A stretch of DNA of 64,000 nt, taken from assembly GCF_014280235.1 (NCBI RefSeq), contig NZ_CP047940.1:1302001-1366000 (forward strand). Direction: 5' to 3'. This document shows positions 51,473 through 62,161 of the stretch, one piece after another. The position numbers were made by a program, and so were the translations under genes. Numbering within the stretch: the stretch's first letter is position 1; each line of letters begins with the position of its first letter. A model generated the notes under the pieces. That model searched no databases. It saw nothing but the letters and a program-made list of their open reading frames with translations, and was not told the DNA's origin. This stretch comes from Cyanobium sp. NS01. Lineage in GTDB: Bacteria; Cyanobacteriota; Cyanobacteriia; PCC-6307; Cyanobiaceae.

Positions 51473-52696
51473 ATGACCACCAGAACAGAGCTGGGCATCG
51501 GGGAGGACGTGCTGGCGGGCACCTGTGCCATCGCCATCGGCATCGGCCTGGCCCGTTTCGACTTCTCGATCCTGGCCAAGCAGATGGCCACCGCCGGCTG
51601 GATCGACACAGCCTCGATCGGCGACCTCTCCGGCGGCAATCTGATCGGCTGTTTTCACCAGTCGCGGCTGCGCCGGCACCAGCATGTGCTTGGCGTGATT
51701 GCCCTGGCCCTGGTGCTGACCGTGGTCTCGATGCTGGCCGAGGGGTTCTGGAGCAGCACCGGCTCCCAGGCCGTCTGGCGGTTTGTGGGGGGCTGGGCGG
51801 CGGCCCAGCTGATGACCGGGGTGCCGAGCCTGGCGTTGCGGCGGGTGCCGGCCAGGCAACTGCGCCTGAGCACGGCCATCGTGATGGGAGGAGCGGGCCT
51901 GGGTGGCCTGCTGGGGGCCCTGGCGGTGGGGCTGTTCGCCCCCTCCTCGCCCCGGCTTGCCTGGATCCTGCTGGCCGGCCTCAGCCTGCTGCTCTCCCTG
52001 CCGATCGTGGCCCTGCTGCTGCGCAACCGGCGGCATCCGCCGGTGTCCCCAGCCAGTCCCAAGGGCCAGCCGGGGCTGTCCCCGGGCCAGACCCACCGCG
52101 CCGTCTGGCCCGCCGGCCTGATCCTGTTGGCGGCGGCCTACGCCGTGGCGGCGATGGGATCGGTGCCCAGCGTGTTCTACGAGCCGCTGCTGCTCAGCCA
52201 GCGCTTCGGCGCCGGACCGGTGGCGGACAGCCACGGCCTGGCGATCTTCGGGGCCGGTGCCATGGGCGGCTCCCTGCTGGTGGTGTGTTTGCCGCGCGCC
52301 TGGGCCACCCGGCACTGTCTGGTGGGGGTGGCCCTGGCCGGGGTGGCGGCGGCGGCCCTGTTCGCCTGGGGAGAGAGCCAGGAGCTGGTGGTGCTGGGCT
52401 CCTTTCTGCTGGGTTGCTGGACCTGGATGATCGTGAGCCTCACCCACCTGCGCATCCACGACTTCGTCCCCAGCCAGGCGCACCGCCGCTGCTGGGCCAC
52501 CTGCACCCTGCTCTATGGCCTGGGCCTGATGCTGGTCTCCTTCGCCAGCTCCGGCCTGGCCAGCAGCAACCTGCAGCTGGTGCTGGTGATCTGTTTGGGC
52601 CTGATCCTCCTGCACGCCGTGCTCGAGCTGGTGCAGTGCCGCGCTCCAGCCCTGCCGGATCAGGGGCTCCCGCTCAGGACGGCAGGGGATCGGTGA
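51473..52696 (+). CDS. YbfB/YjiJ-type MFS transporter
   Basis: The 407-residue product from ATG 51473 has about twelve hydrophobic helices. GIGLARFDFSILAKQMATAG near the N terminus resembles the YbfB/YjiJ (G-I-x-R-F-x-x-x-x-L) start. FVGGWAAAQLMTGVPSLALR and VPSVFYEPLLLSQRFGAGPV are further clues. It is likely an exporter of a small compound; substrate unknown. It overlaps the lipoprotein gene by 23 bp tail to tail. Confidence 0.7.
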   Translation: MTTRTELGIGEDVLAGTCAIAIGIGLARFDFSILAKQMATAGWIDTASIGDLSGGNLIGCFHQSRLRRHQHVLGVIALALVLTVVSMLAEGFWSSTGSQAVWRFVGGWAAAQLMTGVPSLALRRVPARQLRLSTAIVMGGAGLGGLLGALAVGLFAPSSPRLAWILLAGLSLLLSLPIVALLLRNRRHPPVSPASPKGQPGLSPGQTHRAVWPAGLILLAAAYAVAAMGSVPSVFYEPLLLSQRFGAGPVADSHGLAIFGAGAMGGSLLVVCLPRAWATRHCLVGVALAGVAAAALFAWGESQELVVLGSFLLGCWTWMIVSLTHLRIHDFVPSQAHRRCWATCTLLYGLGLMLVSFASSGLASSNLQLVLVICLGLILLHAVLELVQCRAPALPDQGLPLRTAGDR

Positions 52697-53120
52697 GCCA
52701 GAGCTGGGTGTCGCCGCCGATGGCGCCGCTGGGGCGGGCCAGCCGCCAGCTCTCGCCCCGCTCGCCGCGCTGCAGGTAGAGCTCGAAGGGGCTGTCCACC
52801 CGCACCCGGTCCCCCGGCAGACGCCAGTCGAAGCTGCCGCTGAGCCGCAGGCCGCGGGCCTCGCCGATCGCCACCGCCTGCTGCTCACTCACCCGCACCC
52901 GGCTCACCTCCGGAACGCCGTCGGGCTCAAGACCCAGCGACTGGGCAATCGACCCCTGGGTGAGCTGGATCTGCAGGGCCAGGGCGCTCAGCAGCACCCC
53001 CCGGGGCGGCTGGCCGACGCCGCCGCAGCCGCTGATCGGCAACAGCAGCAGCAGGCAGAGCAGCGGTGAGAGCAGCGGTGGCAGCAGCCGCTGGGCAAGG
53101 GTCCGCAGGGCGGGCAGCAT
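52674..53120 (-). CDS. Conserved lipoprotein
   Basis: The 148-residue product from ATG 53118-53120 has a signal helix ending in the lipobox LPISGCGG (Cys about residue 32). The mature part contains LSALALQIQLTQGSIAQSLG, VSRVRVSEQQAVAIGEARGL and DWRLPGDRVRVDSPFELYLQ. A conserved cyanobacterial family is likely, of unknown function. It is divergent from ruvA, 21 bp apart. Confidence 0.7.
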   Translation of the reverse strand: MLPALRTLAQRLLPPLLSPLLCLLLLLPISGCGGVGQPPRGVLLSALALQIQLTQGSIAQSLGLEPDGVPEVSRVRVSEQQAVAIGEARGLRLSGSFDWRLPGDRVRVDSPFELYLQRGERGESWRLARPSGAIGGDTQLWLTDPLPS

Positions 53121-53141
53121 GGGGGCGGTTTCACTTCCCCC

Positions 53142-53786
53142 ATGATCGGCTGGCTGCAAGGGGACATCACCGATCCGTGGCAGCACGACAAGCGCTGCGG
53201 CCTGCTGCTGGTCTGCGGCGGCGTGGGCTACGAGGTGCAGGTGAGCCAGCGGCAGTGGCAGCGGCTGCCGCCCCAGGGCGGCAGCCTGGGCCTGCACATC
53301 CACCAGAGCATCCGCGAGGACGGCTGGACGCTGTTCGGCTTTGCCGAGCGCCAGGAGCGGGATCTGTTCCGGGAGCTGGTGGGCGTGAGCGGGGTGGGGC
53401 CCCAGATGGCCCTGGGCCTGCTGGGGGTGCTGGAGCCCACCGCCCTGGTGCTGGCGATCGTGCAGGCCGACCTGCGCCAGCTCTGCCAGGCGCCTGGGGT
53501 GGGCAAGCGCACCGCCGAGCGGCTGGCGGTGGAGCTGCGGGTGCGGCTGCAGGAGCGCTTCCTGGGCGGGCCAACACCGGGTAGCGAGGCCGAGCTCGAA
53601 CCCCTGCCCGCCCTCAGCGACGGCAGCCGCGACGACCTGCACGCCACCCTCGCTGCCCTGGGCTACGAGGGGCTGGAGATCCACCGGGCCGTGCGGGGCG
53701 TGGCCGCCCAGGGGCTGGCCGCCGACGCCAGCGCCGAGGAGTGGATCCGCTGCTGCCTGCGCTGGCTGGCCCGATCCGCCGCCTGA
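53142..53786 (+). CDS. ruvA: Holliday junction helicase subunit RuvA
   Basis: The 214-residue protein binds four-way junctions and loads RuvB. The N-terminal OB fold is [13 protein letters not shown] to [20 protein letters not shown]. Two helix-hairpin-helix motifs are [20 protein letters not shown] and [20 protein letters not shown]. The C-terminal domain III ([20 protein letters not shown]) binds RuvB. Complete. rpsO follows after 97 bp. Confidence 0.94.
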   Translation: MIGWLQGDITDPWQHDKRCGLLLVCGGVGYEVQVSQRQWQRLPPQGGSLGLHIHQSIREDGWTLFGFAERQERDLFRELVGVSGVGPQMALGLLGVLEPTALVLAIVQADLRQLCQAPGVGKRTAERLAVELRVRLQERFLGGPTPGSEAELEPLPALSDGSRDDLHATLAALGYEGLEIHRAVRGVAAQGLAADASAEEWIRCCLRWLARSAA

Positions 53787-53883
53787 CAGGGCGGTAAAGT
53801 ATCGGTTTGCACCGCAGAGGCCGGGGCAGGCCCTGCCGGGGCCACCAGGCTGCAGGCTCGCGCTCCGCCACTTCCCACACTCC

Positions 53884-54153
53884 ATGCCGCTCACCACCGC
53901 CCAGAAGCAGGACCTGATCAACGGTCACCAGACCCATGGCACCGACACCGGTTCCGTGGAGGTTCAGGTGGCGATGCTGAGTGAGCGGATCAGCCAGCTC
54001 ACCGGCCATCTGCAGCAGAACAAGCACGACTTCTCCTCCCGCCAGGGGCTGCTCAAGATGATCGGCCGCCGCAAGCGGCTGCTGGGCTACCTCAAGGGCA
54101 TCAGCCAGCAGCGCTACGCCGATCTGATCGCCAAGCTCGGCATCCGCGGCTGA
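53884..54153 (+). CDS. rpsO: 30S ribosomal protein S15
   Basis: The 89-residue protein has [60 protein letters not shown] and [20 protein letters not shown], matching S15 along its length. It binds 16S rRNA during 30S assembly. The leader before it contains a short GC-rich hairpin (GGCAGG/CCTGCC around 53826-53838) that might be involved in autoregulation, as rpsO is in other bacteria; this is only suggestive. Confidence 0.96.
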   Translation: MPLTTAQKQDLINGHQTHGTDTGSVEVQVAMLSERISQLTGHLQQNKHDFSSRQGLLKMIGRRKRLLGYLKGISQQRYADLIAKLGIRG

Positions 54154-54188
54154 GGCCGTCCAGCAGCACGCCACCGCAGAGCAAGTCC

Positions 54189-54635
54189 ATGGCCGGTAAG
54201 GGGTTGGGAGATGACGCGGCCGCCCGCGCGAGCCGCAAGGGGTCATCCTCCGGCCGCTCCAAGCCGTCGGCTGTTCCGAGCAAGAAAGCCGCCGCGGTGC
54301 CGAGCAAGAAGGCCCCGGCCCGGGCCATTCCCGATGTGGTGGCCAATCGCATGGCACGCCGGGTGGCCATCGCCACCGGCATCCCCACCGTGATGGGCAT
54401 GGGGGTGTTCGTGGGCAGCTACCTGCTGGTGAGCCGCCAGATCGCTGACATCTCCCCCGGCCTCACCCTGGCCGCCTCCGGCGGCTGCTTCCTGCTGGGG
54501 CTGGTGGGCCTGAGCTACGGCGTGCTCTCCGCCAGCTGGGAAGACCAGCCCGGCAGCCTGCTGGGCCAGGAGCAGCTGGGTCTGAACATCGGCCGTCTGC
54601 GCCAGTCGCTGCGCAGCCTGCGCAGCGGCAGCTAG
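54189..54635 (+). CDS. PAM68 family photosystem II assembly protein (DUF3464)
   Basis: The 148-residue product has a Lys/Ser/Ala-rich N terminus ([20 protein letters not shown]) followed by [20 protein letters not shown] and two membrane helices ([16 protein letters not shown] and [20 protein letters not shown]), then [20 protein letters not shown]. This order is characteristic of PAM68, which helps assemble the CP47/D1 modules of photosystem II in thylakoids. It ends by overlapping dnaE by 4 bp tail to tail. Confidence 0.87.
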   Translation: MAGKGLGDDAAARASRKGSSSGRSKPSAVPSKKAAAVPSKKAPARAIPDVVANRMARRVAIATGIPTVMGMGVFVGSYLLVSRQIADISPGLTLAASGGCFLLGLVGLSYGVLSASWEDQPGSLLGQEQLGLNIGRLRQSLRSLRSGS

Positions 54636-57600
54636 GCCGCCAGCAGGGGCGCGCTGATCCGCGCCTGAAACGCCGCAGCCGTGAGCGTGTCGAGGGCGGC
54701 GGCGGGATCGGAAACGCAGAACTGGGGGCCGAGCCGCACGAAGCGCACCGCCTCCCCCTGCTGCACCAGGGCCACCACCGGCACCCGCTGGCCGGCTTCG
54801 TCCTGGGGCGGACGGTGCCGGTGCAGGCATTCGCGCAGGCGGTGCTGGATGGCGATGTCGCCGGCCTGGTCGGCGGGCAGCTCCACCATCAGCAGCTGCA
54901 GGTCATCGATCGAGCGGCAGTCATCCACGATCAGCTGCACCCGGTCATCGCGGCGATCCACCGTGGCCCACACCAGCAGGCGGGCATCCACCATCAGGTG
55001 GTCGGCCAGGCGGGCGTAGCTGCGCGGGAACACCACGGCCTCGCAGCTGCCGGTGAGGTCTTCGAGCTGCAGCACGGCCATGCGATCGCCCTTGCGGGTG
55101 TTCACCTGGCGCAGCTCCGGCACCATCACCACGGCACTCACCTTGGCCTTGTCGGCCTGCTCCTCCAGGTGGGCCAGGGCCAGCGGTGAGAGCAGTTTCA
55201 CCGGCCGGGCCAGCTGCTTGAGCGGATGGTCCGAGAGGTAGAAGCCCACCAGCTCCTTCTCCAGCCGCAGCTTCTCGGTGGGGGGGTAGTCCTTCACCGG
55301 GGCGGCCTTCGGGGCCGTGCTCAGGTCGGCCCGGCCGGCGGCGGCGTCAGGGCCCGGGTCGCTGGCGCTGCCCATCAGGTCGAACAGGTTGCCCTGGCCG
55401 CTGGCCCGGTCCTTGGCCCGGGAGCTGGACCAGTCGAGCACCAGATCCAGATCGGCCATCAGCTGGGCCCGGTTGGCGGCGGGCTCCAGGGCATCGAGGG
55501 CGCCGGAGTGGATCAGGGCCTCGAGGGCGCGGCGGTTGAGCTGGTGGCCGGGGATGCGGTCGCAGAGATCGGCGAGGCCCTGGAACGGGCCGTCGCTGCT
55601 GCGGCTCTCCAGCAGCTGGCGGATGGCGCCATCGCCCAGATTGCGCACGGCGGAGAGGCCGAACAGGATGCGATCACCCACCGGCGTGAAGTCGATACCG
55701 GAGGCATTCACATCGGGGGGCATCACCTCGATGCCCATGGCATTGCAGTTGGCGATGTAGCGCTGCACCTTGTCGGAGGCGCCGGCATTCACCGTGAGCA
55801 GCGCCGCCATGTAGGCCACCGGGTAGTGGGCCTTGAGGTAGGCGGTCTGGAAGGTCACGGCGCCATAGGCCGTGGAGTGGCTCTTGTTGAAGCAGTACTC
55901 GGCGAACAGCACCATCTGCTCGAACAGGGTTTCGGCCACCCGGGGCTCCACGCCGCGATCGGTGGCCCCCTTCACAAACAGGCTCTGGTGTTTCTCCATC
56001 TCACTCTTCTTCTTCTTGCCCATCGCCCGGCGCAGCAGATCCGCCTCGCCGAGCGAATAGCCGGCCAGGTCCTGGGCGATCTTCATGATCTGCTCCTGAT
56101 ACACCATGATCCCGTAGGTTTCGCTCAGGATCGGCTTCAGGGCCGCGTGCACCACCTCAATCGCTTCGCGGCCGTGCTTGCGATTGATGAATTTGGGAAT
56201 CAGCCCCGCATCCAGGGGGCCCGGCCGGTAGAGCGCCAGGATCGAGGAGATGTCCTCCAGGGATGAGGGCTTCAGATCGCGCACGATCTGGCGCATGCCA
56301 CTCGATTCCAGCTGGAAGATGCCCTCCAGATCGCCGCGGGCCAGCAGGCTGTAGGTGGCGGGATCATCGAGGGGAAGGCGGTCGGGGTCCACCCGGGCGC
56401 CGGTGCTCTCCTCCACCAGGGCCAGGGTCTTGTCGATCATGGTGAGGTTCTTGAGGCCGAGGAAGTCCATCTTCAGCAGCCCCATCGACTCCACGTCTTC
56501 CATGAAGTACTGGGTGATCACCTGGCCGTCGTTGTTGCGCTGCAGCGGCACCAGCTGATCGAGGGGATCGGCGGCGATCACCACGCCGGCGGCGTGCACG
56601 CCGAAGGTCTTGTTGGTGCCCTCGATGCGCATCGCCATGTCCACCCAGCGGCGCACCTGCGGATCCCTCTCGTACTTCTCGCGGAATTCCGGCGCCGGCG
56701 ATTCAGGGCCGATCATCTCCTTGAGCTTGGCCGGTTTGCCGCGCACCACCGGGATCAGCTTGGCCAGCCGGTCGGCGTCGCCATAGGGAATATCCAGCAC
56801 CCGGGCCACGTCCTTGAGCACGGCCTTGGAGGTCATGCGGTTGAAGGTGATGATCTGGGCCACCTTGTCTTCGCCGTAGCGCTGGGTCACGTAATCGATC
56901 ACCTCGCCGCGGCGCTCGATGCAGAAGTCGGTGTCGATGTCAGGCATCGACTTGCGCTCCGGGTTGAGGAACCGCTCGAACAGCAACCCATGCACCACCG
57001 GATCGATGTTGGTGATGCCCAGGGCATAGGCCACCAGGGAACCCGCCGCCGAGCCCCGTCCCGGCCCCACCGGAATGCCACTGTCGCGGGCGAAGCGGAT
57101 GTAGTCCCACACCACCAGGAAATAGGTGGGGAAGCCCATCTGCTCCATCACCTGCAGCTCGAAGTGCAGCCGTTCGCCATAGGCAGGATCGAAAGGCGCC
57201 CCGGCGGCCAGCTCCAGCCGATCGCGCAGGCCCTGCTCCGCCACGCTGGTGAGATAGCTCACGGCGGTGTGGCCCTCCGGAATCGGGAAACGGGGCATCT
57301 GGTAGCGGCCCAGGATGTCGTAGTCGTCCACCTTCTCGGCCACCCGGACCGTGTTGGCCACCGCCCGCTGGATCAGCTCCGGCTCCAGGTGATCGGCGAA
57401 CAGGCCGAGCATCTCGGCCTCGCTCTTGATGTATTCCGTGCCGGTGTAGCGCAGCCGCTTCTCATCGCTGATCAGCTTGCCGGTGAGCACGCACAGCAGG
57501 GCATCATGGGCCTCCACATCCCCCACGCTGAGGTAGTGGGCGTCGTTGGTGGCGATCAGCTCAATGCCCAGCTCGGCGCCGATGCGGGCGATGCCGCTGT

Positions 57601-58180
57601 TGACGATGCGGTCTTCAAGGCCGCCGTGGTCCTGGATCTCGAGGTAGAAGTCGTCGCCGAACACCTCCTGGTACCAGGCCGCCACCTCGCGGGCCACCTC
57701 GGGCCGGCCCCGCAGGATCGCCTGGGGGATCTCGCCGCCCAGGCAGGCCGTGGCCACGATCAGCCCCTCGCTGTGCTGGCGCAGCAGCTGCTTGTCGATG
57801 CAGGCCCTCGCGAAGATGCCCCGGCCGCGCATGCCGCGCAGGTGGCTGAGGGAGGTGAGCTTCACCAGATTGCGGTAGCCCACCGCGTTCTTGGCCAGCA
57901 CCACCAGGTGATACCGCCGCTCCTTCTTGGGCGGGTTGGGATCGTCCAGAGAGCCGTTGATCACGTACATCTCATTGCCGATGATCGGCTTGATGCTGGC
58001 CTTGGCGCAGAGCTTCAGCAGTTCAATGGCGCCATACATGACGCCGTGGTCGGTGAGGGCCAGGGCCGGCATGCCCAGGGCCACGGCCCGCTCCACCATG
58101 GCCGGCAGCTGGCTGGCCCCATCCAGAAGGCTGTAGTCGCTGTGGTTGTGGAGGGGGACGAAGGCCACGGACAACCGCAT
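54632..58180 (-). CDS. dnaE: DNA polymerase III alpha subunit
   Basis: The 1182-residue replicative polymerase has an N-terminal PHP domain ([20 protein letters not shown] and [13 protein letters not shown]). The palm has catalytic Asp blocks [20 protein letters not shown] and [20 protein letters not shown], with a third Asp region around [15 protein letters not shown]. The C-terminal OB fold ([20 protein letters not shown]) and beta-binding parts follow. Cyanobacterial versions often start [11 protein letters not shown], so GTG 58168 is an alternative start. Divergent from no other gene; gatA lies upstream on the same strand. Confidence 0.95.
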   Translation of the reverse strand: MRLSVAFVPLHNHSDYSLLDGASQLPAMVERAVALGMPALALTDHGVMYGAIELLKLCAKASIKPIIGNEMYVINGSLDDPNPPKKERRYHLVVLAKNAVGYRNLVKLTSLSHLRGMRGRGIFARACIDKQLLRQHSEGLIVATACLGGEIPQAILRGRPEVAREVAAWYQEVFGDDFYLEIQDHGGLEDRIVNSGIARIGAELGIELIATNDAHYLSVGDVEAHDALLCVLTGKLISDEKRLRYTGTEYIKSEAEMLGLFADHLEPELIQRAVANTVRVAEKVDDYDILGRYQMPRFPIPEGHTAVSYLTSVAEQGLRDRLELAAGAPFDPAYGERLHFELQVMEQMGFPTYFLVVWDYIRFARDSGIPVGPGRGSAAGSLVAYALGITNIDPVVHGLLFERFLNPERKSMPDIDTDFCIERRGEVIDYVTQRYGEDKVAQIITFNRMTSKAVLKDVARVLDIPYGDADRLAKLIPVVRGKPAKLKEMIGPESPAPEFREKYERDPQVRRWVDMAMRIEGTNKTFGVHAAGVVIAADPLDQLVPLQRNNDGQVITQYFMEDVESMGLLKMDFLGLKNLTMIDKTLALVEESTGARVDPDRLPLDDPATYSLLARGDLEGIFQLESSGMRQIVRDLKPSSLEDISSILALYRPGPLDAGLIPKFINRKHGREAIEVVHAALKPILSETYGIMVYQEQIMKIAQDLAGYSLGEADLLRRAMGKKKKSEMEKHQSLFVKGATDRGVEPRVAETLFEQMVLFAEYCFNKSHSTAYGAVTFQTAYLKAHYPVAYMAALLTVNAGASDKVQRYIANCNAMGIEVMPPDVNASGIDFTPVGDRILFGLSAVRNLGDGAIRQLLESRSSDGPFQGLADLCDRIPGHQLNRRALEALIHSGALDALEPAANRAQLMADLDLVLDWSSSRAKDRASGQGNLFDLMGSASDPGPDAAAGRADLSTAPKAAPVKDYPPTEKLRLEKELVGFYLSDHPLKQLARPVKLLSPLALAHLEEQADKAKVSAVVMVPELRQVNTRKGDRMAVLQLEDLTGSCEAVVFPRSYARLADHLMVDARLLVWATVDRRDDRVQLIVDDCRSIDDLQLLMVELPADQAGDIAIQHRLRECLHRHRPPQDEAGQRVPVVALVQQGEAVRFVRLGPQFCVSDPAAALDTLTAAAFQARISAPLLAA

Positions 58181-58229
58181 CTGTGGTGGTCAGAGTAGGG
58201 CCGCACCACCAGATCTGGGGTGGTGCAGT

Positions 58230-59690
58230 TCAGACGGCCAGGGCCGCCTCGGGACGGCGCTCCATGACCCTGGCGGCCAGCTCGTAGTGGTGCGCCACCT
58301 GCAGCAGCAGACCCTCCTCCAGCACATTGGTGATCAGCTGCACGCCGATCGGCAGGCCGCGCTCGTCAAAGCCGCAGGGCAGGCTGATCGCCGGCAGGCC
58401 GGCCATGTTGGCCGGGATCGTGAGCAGGTCGGCCAGGTACATGGCCAGGGGGTCGTCGGTGTGGGCGCCGAAGCCGAAGGCGGTGGTGGGGGAGGTGGGG
58501 GTGAGCAGCACATCCACCGCCTCGAAGGCCCGGTCGAAGTCGCGCCGGATCAGGGTGCGCACCTGCTGGGCCTTCTTGTAGTAGGCATCCACATAGCCGG
58601 CCGAGAGGGCGTAGGTGCCGATCAGGATGCGGCGCTGCACTTCATCGCCGAAGCCCTCGGCGCGGCTGCGGGCGGTCATCTCGGCCAGGTTGGCGGCCCC
58701 TTCGGCCCGATAGCCATACTTGACGCCGTCGTAGCGGGCCAGGTTGGCCGAGGCCTCCGACGGGGCAATCACGTAGTAGGTGGCGATGCCGTCGTTGAAG
58801 CGGGGGCAGCTCACCTCCACCAGCTCGCAGCCCTGCCGCTCCAGGGTGGCGGCGGCCTCCAGCACCGACGCCTTCACCTCGGGGGCCAGGCCCTCGGCCT
58901 CCAGGCACTCGCGCACGATGCCCACCCGCAGCCCCGCCACCGGCTGCTGCAGCGCGGCGCGGTAGTCGGGCACCGGCAGGCGCAGGCAGGTGGAGTCGCG
59001 GGGATCGGGGCCGGCGATCACCTGCAGCAGTTCCGCCGCATCGGCAACGCTGCGGCTGAAGGGGCCCACCTGATCCAGGGAGCTGGCGAAGGCCACCAGC
59101 CCGTAGCGGCTGACGCGGCCGTAGGTGGGCTTCAACCCCACCACGCCGCAGAAGGAGGCGGGCTGACGGATCGAACCGCCCGTGTCGGAGCCGAGGGCAC
59201 CGAGGCACTCGCCGGCGGCCACGGCGGCGGCGCTGCCACCCGAACTGCCACCAGGAACCGTCTCGGGGTTCCAGGGGTTGTGGCTGGGCCCGAAGGCGGA
59301 GGTCTCGGTGGAGCTGCCCATGGCGAACTCATCGAGATTGGTCTTGCCGACCAGCACCGCGCCGGCCTGCCAGAGCCGTTCGGTCACGGTGGACTCGTAG
59401 GGCGGCACGAAGCCCTCCAGCATGCGGCTGGAGCAGGTGGTGGCGATGCCGGCGGTGCAGAGGTTGTCCTTGATCGCCAGCGGAATCCCGGCCAGGGGCG
59501 GCAGCGGCTCGCCCGCGGCCCGGGCGGCATCGACGCGGTCGGCATCGGCCCGGGCCCGTTCAGCCGTCACGGCGAGGAAGGCCTTCACGGTGCCGTCCAC
59601 CGCGTCGATCCGGGCCAGGTGGCGGTCCGTGAGCTCCCGGGCCGACACCTCGCCCCGCTCCAGCTGCCCACGCCATTCGGCGATACCCAT
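58230..59690 (-). CDS. gatA: Glutamyl-tRNA(Gln) amidotransferase subunit A
   Basis: The 486-residue amidase releases ammonia from glutamine for Gln-tRNA formation. The catalytic triad blocks are [20 protein letters not shown] (Lys), [20 protein letters not shown] (Ser) and [20 protein letters not shown] (nucleophile Ser). A long amidase signature region is intact. Starts [20 protein letters not shown]. The partners GatB/GatC are not adjacent, as usual in cyanobacteria. Confidence 0.95.
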   Translation of the reverse strand: MGIAEWRGQLERGEVSARELTDRHLARIDAVDGTVKAFLAVTAERARADADRVDAARAAGEPLPPLAGIPLAIKDNLCTAGIATTCSSRMLEGFVPPYESTVTERLWQAGAVLVGKTNLDEFAMGSSTETSAFGPSHNPWNPETVPGGSSGGSAAAVAAGECLGALGSDTGGSIRQPASFCGVVGLKPTYGRVSRYGLVAFASSLDQVGPFSRSVADAAELLQVIAGPDPRDSTCLRLPVPDYRAALQQPVAGLRVGIVRECLEAEGLAPEVKASVLEAAATLERQGCELVEVSCPRFNDGIATYYVIAPSEASANLARYDGVKYGYRAEGAANLAEMTARSRAEGFGDEVQRRILIGTYALSAGYVDAYYKKAQQVRTLIRRDFDRAFEAVDVLLTPTSPTTAFGFGAHTDDPLAMYLADLLTIPANMAGLPAISLPCGFDERGLPIGVQLITNVLEEGLLLQVAHHYELAARVMERRPEAALAV

Positions 59691-59720
59691 CCAACCGCTC
59701 AGGTGCTTGCGGCGACGCTA

Positions 59721-59960
59721 TCAGCCAACCTCAGTGAGCGGCTCGCCGCGGCGGAGGCGCAGCAGCTGCACGTCCAGGGAACCGGGCGCTTCGGCCTGCA
59801 GGTCGGCCACAAAGGCCGGCAGCCGGGCCTCGAGGCTGCTGCGCCGCAGAAAGGGGCCGAACCAGTACGTGACCTCGGGAGACTGGGTACGAACCCTTCC
59901 CCACCAGGCCAGACCCAGACCGTTGGCGCAGCTGCGCAAAGGCCAGAGCAGCAGGTTCAT
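59721..59960 (-). CDS. DUF1816 family protein
   Basis: The 79-residue product has LGLAWWGRVRTQSPEVTYWF, GPFLRRSSLEARLPAFVADL and QAEAPGSLDVQLLRLRRGEP. The W-W-x-x-V-x-T-x-x-P-x-x-T-Y-x-F-G-P-F core is diagnostic of DUF1816, a small cyanobacterial family related to phycobilisome-linker-like short proteins. Function not established. Confidence 0.82.
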   Translation of the reverse strand: MNLLLWPLRSCANGLGLAWWGRVRTQSPEVTYWFGPFLRRSSLEARLPAFVADLQAEAPGSLDVQLLRLRRGEPLTEVG

Positions 59961-60023
59961 GCACAGAAGCCTCTCAAGCGCCCATTGTGCCCCTCCGCTG
60001 GGACGGCTCCTCCCAGACCGGGC

Positions 60024-61715
60024 TCAGAGGGTGATGTCGGAGCCGAAGGCCGGATCGGAGCGGGGGGAAGCGTCCGCCTGCACCAGCTCGGGAGTGGCTT
60101 GGGGCAACTCCGGAACGGGCCGCTCAGGGGGCTCGGAGCTGGGCTCAGCCATGGGCTGGGGCCCAGAGCTGGGCTCAGACAGGACTTCGGGCTGCTCCAC
60201 GGAATCGGCCTGGATCAGCCCTTCTGACTCGAGCACCGACGACACCTCTGAGAGAGCCTCTGGCAAGGCTGCCGAGAGCTCCTGCGGTTCGGTCGCCTCA
60301 GGCGCAACCCACTCCAGGGCCTGTTCCTCAGCAGGAGTCGCATCGAGAGCAGAGGGCTGGGCCTCGGCGAGCGGCTGGGGCACCGGCAGCTGGGGCCGAC
60401 GCAGCCGGGGCGCGGGTTGGCCCCCCTTGAGGCCCTGCATCCAGCCGCGGCGGGCCACCTCGTACAGCAACATCGCCGTGGCCACCGAGGCGTTGAGGCT
60501 GGGGGTGGCGCCCCGCAGCGGGATGCTCACCAGCTGGTCGCAATGCTTGCGGGTGAGCATCGCCAGGCCGTCGGATTCGGAACCGGTGACGATCACCAGC
60601 GGACCCTCCAGGTCGGCCTGCTCCAGGCTCACCGTGCCCTCGGACGCCAGGCCCACCACGCGGTAGCCCTCCTCCTTCAGGGTCTCGAGGGCCCGGTTGA
60701 GGTTCACCACCCGGGCTACCGGCAGGTGCTCCAGGGCGCCGGCGGCCACCTTGGCCACCGAGCCGGTCAGGCCGGCACTGCGGCGTTGGGGCAGCACCAT
60801 GCCGTGGGCTCCCAGGGCCTCGGCGCTGCGGGCGATGGCGCCGAGATTGTGGGGGTCGGTGATGCCATCGAGGGCCATCAGCAAGGGCGGCTCGCCCACC
60901 GTGCGGCAGCCCTCGATCAGGGAGGTGAGGTCGAGGGTTTCGGCGGCAGCGACCTGCAGCACGATGCCCTGGTGCACGGCGCCGCCGGTGAGCTGGCCGA
61001 GCCGGGCCCAGGTGACCTCCTCCACCAGCACACCCGAGGCCTTGGCCTCCCGCAGCAACTGCAGAAAGCGTGGGCTGAAGCGCAGCTCCGGCGTGCACCA
61101 GATGCGGTGCACCGGCCGACCGCCCTCCAGGGCCGCCTGGGCTGGATGGCGGCCCCAGATCAGGTCATCTGGGGTCCTGTCCTCGCCATGGCGCTCGGCC
61201 TCCGGCAGGGGACGGGCCTGGTCGGCGTCCACCGCCACCACCCGGGCGGGGCGTTCGGAGCTTCCGGGGCGACGTGGGCCGCTATAGCTGCGGGCCGGAC
61301 CACGGCTGCTGCTCTCACGGCGGGCGGGCGGGCGGCTCCAGTCGCGGCTGCCGCCGGCGGCGGCGCCGTCTCGGGGCGGCCCCTCCCGGTTCCAGCTGGA
61401 ACGGCCCGCGCTGCCAGGGCGATCCGGACTGCGGCGCGAGAAGGAGCTGCGCTCCCCCTGGCTGCGGGGGCCTCCGAGCCGGCGGGCGGCCGCAGGACGG
61501 GCGCGCTCCCAGCCCGAGTCGGCTGCTCGGCTGCGACCTTCCGCCGCGTCGTCCCGGCCAGGGCGACTGCCCTCGCGGGGCCCCTCTCTGGAGCCCCCCT
61601 TGGAGCGCTCCCGGTCGCGGCCATACAGACGCCCTCCATCCCGGCCCGGGCGCGCGGCCCCTCGGCCCCCACTGCCCGTCCGCTTGTCCGGACGGCGATC
61701 AAATCGAGGGCTCAT
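60024..61715 (-). CDS. rlmB: 23S rRNA 2'-O-ribose methyltransferase, RlmB/TrmH (SpoU) family, with long tails
   Basis: The 563-residue protein contains a SpoU domain at about residues 175-420. The substrate-binding start is DLIWGRHPAQAALEGGRPVH; the trefoil-knot motifs are LMALDGITDPHNLGAIARSA, VIVTGSESDGLAML and SIPLRGATPSLNASVATAML. It should methylate G2251-type ribose in 23S rRNA. The N-terminal 175 residues are an Arg/Gly/Ser/Asp-rich, presumably disordered RNA-binding extension. The C-terminal 140 are Glu/Pro/Ser-rich. Normal RlmB is about 250 aa. Overlap with MrnC is absent; the gap is 11 bp. Confidence 0.9.
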   Translation of the reverse strand: MSPRFDRRPDKRTGSGGRGAARPGRDGGRLYGRDRERSKGGSREGPREGSRPGRDDAAEGRSRAADSGWERARPAAARRLGGPRSQGERSSFSRRSPDRPGSAGRSSWNREGPPRDGAAAGGSRDWSRPPARRESSSRGPARSYSGPRRPGSSERPARVVAVDADQARPLPEAERHGEDRTPDDLIWGRHPAQAALEGGRPVHRIWCTPELRFSPRFLQLLREAKASGVLVEEVTWARLGQLTGGAVHQGIVLQVAAAETLDLTSLIEGCRTVGEPPLLMALDGITDPHNLGAIARSAEALGAHGMVLPQRRSAGLTGSVAKVAAGALEHLPVARVVNLNRALETLKEEGYRVVGLASEGTVSLEQADLEGPLVIVTGSESDGLAMLTRKHCDQLVSIPLRGATPSLNASVATAMLLYEVARRGWMQGLKGGQPAPRLRRPQLPVPQPLAEAQPSALDATPAEEQALEWVAPEATEPQELSAALPEALSEVSSVLESEGLIQADSVEQPEVLSEPSSGPQPMAEPSSEPPERPVPELPQATPELVQADASPRSDPAFGSDITL

Positions 61716-61726
61716 GGTCTGTGCGA

Positions 61727-62161
61727 TCAGGGGTTGTGGTGCTGCAAGTGATCTAGCAGCACGACCAGCCGGGCCGGATCGTGCAGGAACAGCCAGCCCA
61801 GCAAGGCCTCAAAACCCGTGGCCCTGGCATAGGTGGCTGGGTCGCTGCCGCGCGGTCCGCGGCCGGCGCGGTTGCGGGCCCGGCGCACCAGATCCGCTTC
61901 CGCCGGCGTCAGCCGAGGCTCCAGCTTGGCCAGCAGCCGTGCCTGGGCTTCAGCGCGCACCTCGTCCACCACCTGCCGATGCAGATCCCTGGCCCGGCCC
62001 GGCGTGCGGCAGCGCTCCAGCCGCTGGTGCAGTTCCCACACGGCATCGCCGAGCCAGGCCAGCTGCAGCGGGCCCAGGTCTGAGTCAGGGGGGCGGGCCT
62101 GCAGATCCGCCAACCAGCTCAACCGGGCTGGGACGGCCGGCTCAGGGGGCGAGGCGCTCAA
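61727..62161 (-). CDS. mrnC: Mini-ribonuclease III (MrnC)
   Basis: The 144-residue RNase III domain lacks a dsRBD. The signature is LGPLQLAWLGDAVWELHQRL (Gly-Asp-Ala-Val) with basic helix VRRARNRAGRGPRGSDPATY and the second half ARATGFEALLGWLFLHDPAR (Glu of the E-A-L-x-G motif). In Bacillus it matures 23S rRNA ends. Downstream of a STAS gene (20-bp overlap) and 11 bp ahead of rlmB, another 23S rRNA enzyme, so joint regulation makes sense. Confidence 0.88.
   Translation of the reverse strand: MSASPPEPAVPARLSWLADLQARPPDSDLGPLQLAWLGDAVWELHQRLERCRTPGRARDLHRQVVDEVRAEAQARLLAKLEPRLTPAEADLVRRARNRAGRGPRGSDPATYARATGFEALLGWLFLHDPARLVVLLDHLQHHNP

Noticed and set aside
50800-53921. Long minus-strand frames opposite the two transporter genes and ruvA
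   Set aside because: Gln/His/Gly-rich mirror frames; only the lipoprotein part at 52674-53120 carries signal peptide and lipobox.
56594-58198. 534-aa plus-strand frame opposite dnaE
   Set aside because: Antisense mirror of the polymerase gene without any domain.
58146-60227. 693-aa plus-strand frame opposite gatA
   Set aside because: Antisense mirror; no motif and it conflicts with three confident genes.
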